A stretch of 64,000 nucleotides of DNA, from the NCBI RefSeq assembly GCF_002257695.2, contig NZ_CP155571.1. One strand, given 5' to 3'. Source of the DNA: Sporomusa acidovorans. Its GTDB lineage: Bacteria > Bacillota > Negativicutes > Sporomusales > Sporomusaceae. The notes under the pieces are model-generated. The model was given only the letters and a program-made list of their open reading frames with translations. It had not been told where the DNA came from and did no database searches. Below are positions 16,966-24,204 of this stretch, piece after piece. Numbering within the stretch: position 1 is the stretch's first letter; each line of letters begins with the position of its first letter. Both the position numbers and the translations under genes were made by a program.

Positions 16966-17601
16966 TCAAGCGCTAATAAATTCCTTGCAGAGATCTGTTG
17001 CTGTTGCCGCATCAGGGGCATAAGCATCGGCACCGATTGAATTGGCAAACTCTTGTGATACCGGAGCCCCTCCCACAATGATTTTGACTTTATCTCTAAG
17101 CCCCTCTTCAGTCAAAAGCTCAATGGTATCCTGCATTGCCGGCATGGTTGTTGTCAGTAAGGCTGACATACCCACAATATCCGGGTTATGTTCCTTAACG
17201 GCTGCCACGAATTTTTCCGGCGCCGCATCAATGCCAATATCAATCACTTCCAGACCGCCGCTTTGCATCATCATCGACACAAGATTCTTGCCAATGTCAT
17301 GCAGATCTGCTTTTACTGTACCTAAAACAACTTTTCCCTGTTTGTGGATATCTCTTTCGGCAATTAATGGTTTGACAATCTCCAGGCCGGCATTCATCGT
17401 ACGGGCCGACATCAATACTTCCGGCACATACATATCCCCAGCTTTAAAACGTGCACCGACAACATTCATGCCGCCAATTAATCCTTCATTGATAATTGCC
17501 AGCGGATCAGTGCCATTAGCGATAAAGAATTTAACCTGGTCTTTTACCTGATCTAAATTCCCGGTAATTACACTCTGGGCAAGATCGTTTAATGTAGCCA
17601 T
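16966..17601 (-). CDS. mttC: Methyltransferase corrinoid protein (MttC/MtbC type)
   Basis: The 211-residue protein has an N-terminal four-helix cap (to about residue 85) followed by a B12-binding Rossmann domain. The His axial-ligand motif is VKADLHDIGKNLV, and VGMSALLTTTMPAMQ and IIVGGAPV follow. It would accept the methyl group from MttB and pass it to a second methyltransferase. That protein, and a RamA-like reductive activase, are not in the window. It is the last gene of the pylT-pylSc-kinase unit, 30 bases after the kinase. The exact substrate class (mono-, di- or trimethylamine) cannot be told from sequence alone. Confidence 0.9.
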   Translation of the reverse strand: MATLNDLAQSVITGNLDQVKDQVKFFIANGTDPLAIINEGLIGGMNVVGARFKAGDMYVPEVLMSARTMNAGLEIVKPLIAERDIHKQGKVVLGTVKADLHDIGKNLVSMMMQSGGLEVIDIGIDAAPEKFVAAVKEHNPDIVGMSALLTTTMPAMQDTIELLTEEGLRDKVKIIVGGAPVSQEFANSIGADAYAPDAATATDLCKEFISA

Positions 17602-17631
17602 ATTCCTTTTCCCCCTTGACTTATATTAAAA

Positions 17632-18591
17632 TCACCTCGACCATGCCTGTAAAGCCTGGTCAAGTGTTCCTTCATGGATAAGCCTGTAGGCCCGGTTATA
17701 GCGATTAAGACCATAGGGCCAGTAATCCTCATGCGGTTTGCCTGTGGCAATTTGCAGTACGGCCCAATAAGACCAGAGTGCGTCGCAAAGAAACTTATTA
17801 ATAATCAGTCCGCCCCACTGTTTTTTAGCCAAATCACCGCCAAAGTACTCCCGCAACAAGTACCGTTCCTGCTCGTCGTTCAAACTTGCTTCAATTGACA
17901 GCGCTCCTAAATCAAACATTGGATCATTCATGCCCCCGTATTCCCAATCAATAAGGTAAAAGTCTTTCTGGTCATCCAGCCAATTTTCACACAACGGATC
18001 ATTATGGCAAGGGGCTAACTGTACTGGATACTTCTTTAGGACGGCATCAATTTCATCTAATTTTTGGCTCATAAGCTCCGCACCCTCATAAAAGCGATAA
18101 TTTTTCAGGCGCAAAAGCTCGCGATAATTACGTGTCTCATGTAAAGGGTTGAATTCTGATTTAAACTTCTTGCCGCAAGTATGGTATTTTCTAAATACCT
18201 TGGCAGCAAGCCGGATATAATGGTCCTCATTAAACTGTTCCGGATGCAGGGTAATACTGTTGTCAATATATTTACAGACCTGATTGCCGGTTGTCTCATC
18301 ATAGTGAATAATCGGCGCATTTACCTTAATATCAGACATAATCTGTGCATTATGTTTTTCTGCCGGACGGTTAAGATATTCCAGCGTTCCCTCGCCGGCT
18401 AAGCGTAACGCATAGGTAACCTCACTAACTGTTACTTTATAATTGCTGTTTGTCAGACCGCCCGGAAGTATTGCAATACGGTCAATTCTCGTTTCTTCCT
18501 GTTGAAAGTAAGGAATGGCGCCAATCATCGCAAAGATTCTGCCGATATGGTTTAGTGGAATTGATTCCTCAAGCTCAACTTTGTGGTACAT
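17632..18591 (-). CDS. Choline/ethanolamine-kinase-like phosphotransferase
   Basis: This 319-residue protein has the aminoglycoside/choline kinase fold. An ATP-lobe segment (ILPGGLTNSNYKVTV) is followed by the catalytic loop APCHNDPLCENWL (Brenner motif HND) and the metal-binding LIDWEYGGMNDP (DxE-type). The best family guess is choline or ethanolamine kinase; other APH-family alcohol kinases remain possible. The ATG at 18591 follows GGGGGGAG; the in-frame TTG further upstream is less likely. It lies between pylSc and the corrinoid protein, an unusual place for such a kinase, and supports a link to amino-alcohol metabolism. Confidence 0.85.
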   Translation of the reverse strand: MYHKVELEESIPLNHIGRIFAMIGAIPYFQQEETRIDRIAILPGGLTNSNYKVTVSEVTYALRLAGEGTLEYLNRPAEKHNAQIMSDIKVNAPIIHYDETTGNQVCKYIDNSITLHPEQFNEDHYIRLAAKVFRKYHTCGKKFKSEFNPLHETRNYRELLRLKNYRFYEGAELMSQKLDEIDAVLKKYPVQLAPCHNDPLCENWLDDQKDFYLIDWEYGGMNDPMFDLGALSIEASLNDEQERYLLREYFGGDLAKKQWGGLIINKFLCDALWSYWAVLQIATGKPHEDYWPYGLNRYNRAYRLIHEGTLDQALQAWSR

Positions 18592-18660
18592 GTCTACTCC
18601 CCCCAATTTGTATTTAAATGAAAACGTATACCCGGCAACTTGATCCTTCCATGCTTTCCC

Positions 18661-19503
18661 TCACAGGATGTTTAGCCGAACACCGTCTAAATAACTCCTG
18701 CTTCTTCCCATGCTTTGAATATTATTTGCTCCTTCACGAATCAACAGCAGCCGCTCCAAACCAAAACCAATCCCAACCCAGGGATCAATAATTCCCCATT
18801 TTTCATCCAAAACATGCGGTCCCATTGCACCTGACCCCAGTTCCAGCCCGTTTTTGACAATATCCACAGTATCGCCATAGACTACCGACGATTCCGTTAT
18901 AAATTCATACTCTTCAATCCCGGCAGCCGTCATTACCCATTCTGCCATTTTCTTTAAGGATTGGTGCCGATTGTCAAGCGGCGTTCCCAATTCCGCAAGA
19001 TTCAGCATGGTAAACTCATTAAGATGATGCGCACCCTGTGATTCTTTGCGATAGCAGCTTCCTATTTCAAAAATACGAATCGGCTTTTCCCAGAAACGTT
19101 CCAGCTCATGCCAGAGAGCATATAGATTGGGAGCCAGCATGGGCCGCAGACAATGTTTGGCATCCAGCCAGAATACTTGGGAAAACAGAGGATGGTCATC
19201 TGCAATTGTCATTTTGGCTAATGCCGCTTTCGTAATAATCGCAGGTGTTGCAACCTGTACAAATCCTTGCTTACATAATACGTCAGCCAACCGGTCTGTC
19301 AGTTCCAGCAGCGACGGACGGCGCTTGCTAGTGCGCAATCTTTCCAGCCGTAATTTCCCCTGACCCACTAGTTGACGCTCAATCTTTTGAAACGCACGGT
19401 CACGTCCGGCTGTTTCTGTAAAATTCATTGCCAGCATTGCGGCAGTTGCATTCAGTTCCTTCAACCTTTGCAATTGAACCGGTGTCCATAAAATACTCAC
19501 CAT
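18661..19503 (-). CDS. pylSc: Pyrrolysyl-tRNA synthetase catalytic subunit (split PylS, C-terminal half)
   Basis: The 280-residue protein is the class II aaRS catalytic core of PylS: motif 2 region IFEIGSCYRKESQGAHHLNEFTMLNL and motif 3 region GIGFGLERLLLIREGA, with LRPMLAPNLYALWHELERF before them. Bacterial PylS is split into a catalytic PylSc and a tRNA-binding PylSn (here at 21826-22155). The length agrees with known bacterial PylSc proteins of about 280-290 residues. GGAGGG precedes the ATG. The gene starts 40 bases after tRNA-Pyl, so both probably share the sigma-54 promoter at 19664-19679. Confidence 0.95.
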   Translation of the reverse strand: MVSILWTPVQLQRLKELNATAAMLAMNFTETAGRDRAFQKIERQLVGQGKLRLERLRTSKRRPSLLELTDRLADVLCKQGFVQVATPAIITKAALAKMTIADDHPLFSQVFWLDAKHCLRPMLAPNLYALWHELERFWEKPIRIFEIGSCYRKESQGAHHLNEFTMLNLAELGTPLDNRHQSLKKMAEWVMTAAGIEEYEFITESSVVYGDTVDIVKNGLELGSGAMGPHVLDEKWGIIDPWVGIGFGLERLLLIREGANNIQSMGRSRSYLDGVRLNIL

Positions 19504-19543
19504 GCACCCTCCTTGCAGTCTACAGTGCAGGGCTCCCTATAGT

Positions 19544-19615
19544 TGGCGGGGAGTACGGGAGTTTCACCCGCCTGCACGAATTTAGAGTCCGTGTGATCCA
19601 TTCGATCCACCCCCC
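19544..19615 (-). tRNA. pylT: tRNA-Pyl (amber suppressor, anticodon CUA)
   Basis: The 72-nt minus-strand RNA starts GGGGGGTGGATCG, ends CCCCGCCA, and has CCA encoded. The anticodon CTA occupies 19583-19585 (complement) within the loop CTCTAAA. The fold shows the odd features of tRNA-Pyl: one base between acceptor and D stems, a very small D arm (GATC/GATC), a 6-bp anticodon stem and a 3-base variable loop. It closely resembles the Desulfitobacterium hafniense tRNA-Pyl from memory. It lies between its promoter and pylSc, so it is probably cut from a polycistronic transcript. Confidence 0.95.
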
Positions 19616-19663
19616 ATAAAAAGATACTTATTGTTAGGTCAGCGATCTGCAATAATTTTCAAT

Positions 19664-19679
19664 TGCAAGAAACGTGCCA
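19664..19679 (-). promoter_or_regulatory. Sigma-54 promoter of the pylT-pylSc-kinase-mttC unit
   Basis: On the minus strand the element is TGGCAC-GTTTC-TTGCA, a perfect consensus match. The -12 GC lies about 50 bases upstream of the 5' end of tRNA-Pyl. Confidence 0.88.
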
Positions 19680-19698
19680 CTTTCTTCTATATAGTACG

Positions 19699-19795
19699 CC
19701 AATAAAGATTTACAGACAGGGTGTTAGTAAAAGCGGAGGTTAAGCGCCAGCGGCGGAGCGTTACTAATACCCTGGCAGATGAAAATCTTTATTGG
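19699..19795. repeat. 97-bp imperfect palindromic repeat element
   Basis: The two ends are inverted copies: CCAATAAAGATTT and CAGGGTGTTAGTAA on the left are mirrored on the right with one or a few changes. The GC-rich core contains AAGCGCCAGCGGCGGAGC. A related left half occurs at 19989-20049. It lies between the pylT promoter and the putative UAS, and could be a small mobile or REP-like element. No coding capacity is seen. Confidence 0.75.
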
Positions 19796-19868
19796 ATTTT
19801 CTATAGCCAGTTTTCCCCTATATAGCTTGACTCTCAGTCACCTTAAACTGAGAAAAATGCGCTGCTAA

Positions 19869-19901
19869 CTAAATCAAAAATGACTTCGTAAGTCAAATTC
19901 G
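19869..19901. promoter_or_regulatory. Putative shared UAS between the divergent pylT and mttB promoters
   Basis: The block contains the perfect palindrome TGACTT-CGT-AAGTCA (19881-19895). It matches the block at 15218-15250 at 27 of 33 positions. It lies about 200 bp from the pylT -24 element and about 170 bp from the mttB -24 element. One activator site could therefore serve both promoters. Confidence 0.65.
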
Positions 19902-19988
19902 CTTACGTCTTCACCTTATTGGACGCTCAACCGCAAGTCTGACAACCAATCCCTTGCACCAGCTCCCAGCACTTTGATTTAACAGTAT

Positions 19989-20049
19989 CCAATAAAGTTT
20001 TGCAGGCAAAGTGTTAGTAAAAGCGGAAGACAAGCGCCAGCGGTGGAGC
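19989..20049. repeat. Half copy of the palindromic repeat
   Basis: About 61 bp repeats the left half and core of the element at 19699-19795 (CCAATAAAG..., GTGTTAGTAAAAGCGGA, AAGCGCCAGCGG-GGAGC), with scattered changes. The inverted right half is missing. It ends 12 bases before the mttB sigma-54 promoter. Confidence 0.7.
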
Positions 20050-20061
20050 TCAGTGAAAAAT

Positions 20062-20077
20062 TGGCACGATTGTTGCA
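20062..20077 (+). promoter_or_regulatory. Sigma-54 promoter of mttB
   Basis: The element is TGGCAC-GATTG-TTGCA, a perfect consensus match in plus orientation. It lies 150 bases before the mttB start, leaving a 130-140 base leader in which no known riboswitch is recognised. Confidence 0.88.
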
Positions 20078-20226
20078 TGAAATATAAGTGTAATACAACC
20101 TCTGCCATGCTATTTGTTACCGCGTGAGTTATGGCTGACCGTTTGGAAGGAGGTGAACCATTCCCGTAATGGGACTGTGGTAACACCCTATGACTCTTCA
20201 AATAAATAATTTAGGAGGTGACGTAT

Positions 20227-21744
20227 TTGACTGTTAGAGGATTGCACGCCGGTTCTACCCGTATGGATGGAATTGGACTCCACATGTTTACCGATGATGA
20301 ACTCTACGATATCCATCTCGCGACACTTGATGTTCTGTGGAATATCGGTGTAAAGGTGGAGAGCGAGGAAGCACGTGAGATTTTTTACAGCAATGGCTGT
20401 ACTTTAGACCGGGATACCAATATCGTTAAAATCCCGGCTCACCTGGTAGAGGATGCCCTGCGCTCCATCCCCAAAACGTTCCGGGCCTGTGGGAGAAATC
20501 CGGAAAATGACTGGCTAAATGAGGGGAACCGTACCGGCTTCGTCAATTTTGGCGAAGCGGTAACTATGATCGACCCTTATACCCGCCAATTACGCAAACC
20601 CTTAAAAGAGGACGTCGACGATGTTACGCGCTTTTGTGAAGCCATGGAGCAGGTCATTATCTTTGAACGGGCCATGGGCCCTTCAGAAGTGGACCCTGAC
20701 GTGGCGCAAGTCCACATTGCCGAATCGTTCTACAATCACTCCACCAAGCATGCTTACATCGGTATGAATCGACCTGAAAATATGCGGGCGGCCGCTAAAA
20801 TGGGCTATGTGGTCTCCGGTGGCGAAGAAAATTTCCGGGCACGCCCGCTCTTTTCTCAAAGTACGGACCCGGTCAGCCCTATGGTTCATTCCAAAGGAGC
20901 GACAGATACTCTTATCCAGGCCATTCGCCTGGGCGTACCGGCCAAAGTCAACTCCATGGGGCTGGCAGGTGGTACGACTTGTGTCAACCTTGCCAGTACC
21001 CTGGTAACACACAATGCCGAAATTCTCAGTATGTTTGTGCTCAGTCAGTTGGTAAAAAAGGGCCATCCCATGGTCTATGGAACTTCAACGACCATGATTG
21101 ACCTCCGGACGACCGTTGCCTGTGTTGGCACCCCGGAACTCGCCCTCTTTAGTTCTGCGGTAGCCAAACTTGCCCAGTTCTATAACATTCCGAGCTGGGT
21201 CGCCGGGGGATAGACTGATAGCAAAGTCCCCGATGCCCAAGCAGCCCATGAATTTACCCTCACAGCCTTATTACCGGCGTTAGCCGGTGCTAATATGATT
21301 TACGGCTTAGGGATGCTTGAAGGAGGCCTCACTTGGGACTATGCTCAAATGGTGATGCAAAATGAAATGGCCCGCATGATTTTGCACACAATTAAGGGAA
21401 TTCCTGTATCGGATGAGAAAATGGCTATTGAAGTTGTTCGTTCGGTAGGACCCGGCGGAGAATTCATCAGCCATGATCACACCTTCAAACATTTCAAAGA
21501 GCTTTCCCAATCCAGGTTGCTTGATCGCAGAAACCGCGATGCCTGGACAGCCGACGGCAGCAAAGATATCGTCGAACGCTCTTATGAAAAGGCCCATGAT
21601 ATTCTCGAAAACTTCAAAGATCCAAGCCCGCTGCCCGAGAATATCCAGCGGCAGCTTAACGAAATTGTTAAAGAGGCTGAGGCTGAAACCGCTGAAATTA
21701 AGGCGAAAGAAAAAGAAGCCTCCAAGAAAAAACCAAAGTTCTAA
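20227..21744 (+). CDS. mttB: Trimethylamine methyltransferase MttB with in-frame amber (pyrrolysine) codon
   Basis: The frame runs as one 505-residue protein if TAG at 21211-21213 is read as pyrrolysine (residue 329). The phrase before the amber codon is YNIPSWVAGG and the phrase after it is TDSKVPDAQAAHEF, the conserved MttB context. Both halves belong to the MttB family: DELYDIHLATLDVLWNIGVKVES early, and a C-terminal half of 176 residues. MttB transfers a methyl group from trimethylamine to its corrinoid protein, and Pyl sits in the active site. The start TTG at 20227 follows AGGAGGTG with 6-7 base spacing; GTG at 20218 would overlap that site. The last 20 residues are Lys/Glu-rich. No other amber-containing methyltransferase gene is seen. 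Confidence 0.95.
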
Positions 21745-21765
21745 CAATTTTCTCCCTTTAAACCA

Positions 21766-21810
21766 AAGAAGCAAAGGAACCCAAAGAGGATTTGGATTCC
21801 TTTGCTTCTT
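21766..21810. terminator. Terminator after mttB
   Basis: A 14-bp stem (AAGAAGCAAAGGAA / TTCCTTTGCTTCTT) with a further partly paired loop lies 21 bases after the mttB stop and 15 bases from the convergent end of pylSn. The following T-run is weak. Confidence 0.75.
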
Positions 21811-21825
21811 GCCCTGTCTGTCCTG

Positions 21826-22155
21826 TTAAAGATGGGCGCCGTAATGCTGGCTCATAACTGTAGCGGAATATTTTTGCAGTTTCCATGCCGGTATCTTACA
21901 GGTTGGACAAAGATCGAAAAACCATTTGTTTCGCATCCAGCGGGCGGCCCTGCTGTGGCGGGAATTATGAATAATAAAGCGCCGGTTGCAGTGGGTTACA
22001 ATCTCCGCAATGCTTCCCCTGCGGGTCATTGACTTAATCCCATGCATTGTGCCATTACGTGACGGCCAAAGTTTTATCTTTGCCACTAAATTGAAAAAAT
22101 CGACCGTTTTTCGGTAATAGCGTTTCTTTTCTTTCGTATTTGCTTCCGGACTCAC
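21826..22155 (-). CDS. pylSn: PylSn, tRNA-Pyl-binding N-terminal subunit of pyrrolysyl-tRNA synthetase
   Basis: The 109-residue basic protein resembles PylSn: DFFNLVAKIKLWPSRNGTMHGIKSMTRRG, EIVTHCNRRFIIHNSRHSRAARWMRNKW, then CPTCKIPAWKLQKYSAT. The His and Cys residues in THC and CPTC probably bind the zinc known in this domain. PylSn binds tRNA-Pyl and helps the separate catalytic subunit PylSc. It overlaps pylD by 4 bases and ends the pylBCD-Sn operon, convergent with mttB. Confidence 0.93.
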   Translation of the reverse strand: MSPEANTKEKKRYYRKTVDFFNLVAKIKLWPSRNGTMHGIKSMTRRGSIAEIVTHCNRRFIIHNSRHSRAARWMRNKWFFDLCPTCKIPAWKLQKYSATVMSQHYGAHL

Positions 22156-23018
22156 CTATTTTCATCTCCTTGGCAATGATAATCAGATCGTTTTAAGCAC
22201 TCATAGAGCATGGTTGCCACACCTATTTGCAATGGATCATGCAGCAGCCGGTTCTGAATTTGTTCCCGGGCATCTTCACAAACTCCCAACGGTATTCCCG
22301 GAGCAGCCACATAACTATCGGCAGCAAGAACCTCCTGCGTAATAAAGCCGGCTTCAGGGCAGGCAACAACGATCGCGTGATGATTTGTCAAAGCCGATTT
22401 TAAGTCCTGTTCTATACAAATTTTCCGGCCGTAGCGGTTGAAGATATCTTGGGCCATTCTTTCACTAGCTTCCGCTTTTTTATCATAAACAGCAACATTG
22501 CCGCCAAAATTGACTGCGGCAAAAGCAGCGGCGCAGCCTACCGGTCCGGCCCCCAGTATAAGGATGCGCTGCCCGTTAACCCCCTTAAGCATATAATCCA
22601 ACGCCGCCACATACCCCTTGCCGGTTGCCTCACCGTTATCGATGCAACGGCCCGACTTCAGGTGAACGGCAATAAAACGGTCATCATCAGCCATAAACAA
22701 TATTTTCGCCTCGCGTGCCAGTGCTGCCGCAATTCCATTAACATCGCCGGCACGGGGAATGAAAACCCGCATCTCGAGAAATGACAGAATTCCCGCAACC
22801 GCTTCCGTAAACCCGCCAATAATCCCCTGTCCACAAGTCATCGGGATAACGGCAACAAGCCCCGGATCATAAATTTTTTCTCCACCCTGTTGCTCCATGC
22901 CGGCCGCGTGGGCGGCAATTTCAGCAAGCGTATGGCCGGTCTTGTTGATTAATTCCTGATCATACTGTTCCATTCGGCAAGCAATGCCGTCAATATCTTT
23001 CTCGCATAAACGGGTCAT
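22152..23018 (-). CDS. pylD: Pyrrolysine biosynthesis dehydrogenase PylD
   Basis: The protein of about 288 residues has a Rossmann NAD site (ILILGAGPVGCAAAFAAVNFGG) in the second half and an N-terminal helical domain with VAVIPMTCGQGIIGGFTEAVAGIL. PylD oxidizes the lysyl-methylornithine intermediate, which then closes its ring to pyrrolysine. The ATG at 23018 begins MTRLCEKD; a GTG 12 bases upstream is possible. It overlaps pylC by 29 bases and pylSn by 4, so the unit is translationally coupled. Confidence 0.93.
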   Translation of the reverse strand: MTRLCEKDIDGIACRMEQYDQELINKTGHTLAEIAAHAAGMEQQGGEKIYDPGLVAVIPMTCGQGIIGGFTEAVAGILSFLEMRVFIPRAGDVNGIAAALAREAKILFMADDDRFIAVHLKSGRCIDNGEATGKGYVAALDYMLKGVNGQRILILGAGPVGCAAAFAAVNFGGNVAVYDKKAEASERMAQDIFNRYGRKICIEQDLKSALTNHHAIVVACPEAGFITQEVLAADSYVAAPGIPLGVCEDAREQIQNRLLHDPLQIGVATMLYECLKRSDYHCQGDENR

Positions 23019-24204
23019 GCTTCCTGCCACCCCCTTGGCTTAATTCATTTTCGGGACACAGATCCGAAATTTCCGGAATATTAAATGCCCGTTGCATTCT
23101 GCGCAGTATCGCATCGCGTCTATCCCAGGCCTCTTCAAAACTCACTCCCTTGACGATTAAGGTTACTACCCATTCCCGCTTGCCTGGCACATAATCAGTC
23201 AGAACTTCATCGGCACCGAAAAAACCAGCCCTCAGTTGGAGAGGACCTGCTTCCGACAAAATATGTTCGCCTGCAATCTCAATTTGCTGAGGAGTTACTC
23301 TACAATGCTCATAAATAACACATTTTTCCGCCTGTTGCTTTTGAATGGGAACGTGCAAATTTTTCTGCAAAAACGAATAACCTAACCACTCAACCATATT
23401 GATCCCGGAAGAATGATAAACGGCGGTTGGCGTTTGACTTGGCAGCCGGGCATCAATTTCTAAAACTTTTAACGTTCTGTTATGCAGAATGGTTTCAACA
23501 TCCATAATCCCATTTAAGGATAATGCTCCGGCTAGTTTCACAGCAACCGCTGCAAATTCGGCCAGCAGCTTAGCATTAAGTTCGCCCGGAGCAAGAACCC
23601 GTTTGCAATCATGCACACGGTCCATCTCTAACTCCGTGACCTGGAATACCTGGTACTTACCGGCAAAGCCAATAACCTCAAGTGAATAAGACGGCCCCGG
23701 CAAATACTCTTCGATAACCCAATCTTCATCCGCATTACGCGTGCGCTTACCAGCTAATTCCTCCTGGGTATACAGAATTTGCACACCTTCACTGCCACTC
23801 CGGCCGGAAGGTTTCAAACAAACGGGAAATTGGCATTGGGGCCAGGGTTGCGGCCTAGGCACGCCTAACCGGGAAAACAATTGATTGGAAATTAGCTTGG
23901 AAGAAGAAACACTATAGGCACTAAAATCAAAAGCCAATGGAATCCCGGTAAGGTTCGCAATGGATTTGAGGGCCTGCAAAACCCCATCATCTTCGATAGC
24001 CGGAATAATGAGATCAACGCCTTTTAATCCGGCGATAACTTCGTCCCGGCAGGCAAGTACATCCATACAGTAAAATCTGTCGGCAAGGCCGCTTGCCTGC
24101 GCTTGCTGCCTGCGGTCAAATAAAATGACTTCCCAGCCCGCTTTTTGGGCCAAATAGGCTGCTTCTACACCCTGCAGCCTCCCCCCGATAATTGCTACCC
24201 GCAT
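22990..24204 (-). CDS. pylC: ATP-grasp ligase PylC (3-methylornithine-lysine ligase)
   Basis: This 404-residue protein has an N-terminal Rossmann-like pre-ATP-grasp domain (VAIIGGRLQGVEAAYLAQKAG) and ATP-grasp features: CLKPSGRSGSEGVQI, DEDWVIEEYLPGPSYSLEV and LKVLEIDARLPSQTPTAVYHSSGIN. PylC joins 3-methyl-D-ornithine to the epsilon amine of lysine. It overlaps pylB by 10 bases and pylD by 29. The length is slightly above the roughly 360-380 typical of the family, with a C-terminal extension. Confidence 0.94.
   Translation of the reverse strand: MRVAIIGGRLQGVEAAYLAQKAGWEVILFDRRQQAQASGLADRFYCMDVLACRDEVIAGLKGVDLIIPAIEDDGVLQALKSIANLTGIPLAFDFSAYSVSSSKLISNQLFSRLGVPRPQPWPQCQFPVCLKPSGRSGSEGVQILYTQEELAGKRTRNADEDWVIEEYLPGPSYSLEVIGFAGKYQVFQVTELEMDRVHDCKRVLAPGELNAKLLAEFAAVAVKLAGALSLNGIMDVETILHNRTLKVLEIDARLPSQTPTAVYHSSGINMVEWLGYSFLQKNLHVPIQKQQAEKCVIYEHCRVTPQQIEIAGEHILSEAGPLQLRAGFFGADEVLTDYVPGKREWVVTLIVKGVSFEEAWDRRDAILRRMQRAFNIPEISDLCPENELSQGGGRKHDPFMRERY

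Noticed and set aside
19911..20201. A 96-residue minus-strand frame in the pylT-mttB intergenic region.
   Set aside because: It translates the repeat element and has no ribosome site or family likeness; the region is regulatory.
21211..21213. TAG in mttB as a real stop giving two separate genes or a pseudogene.
   Set aside because: Sequence is collinear with MttB across the codon and a complete Pyl system is adjacent.
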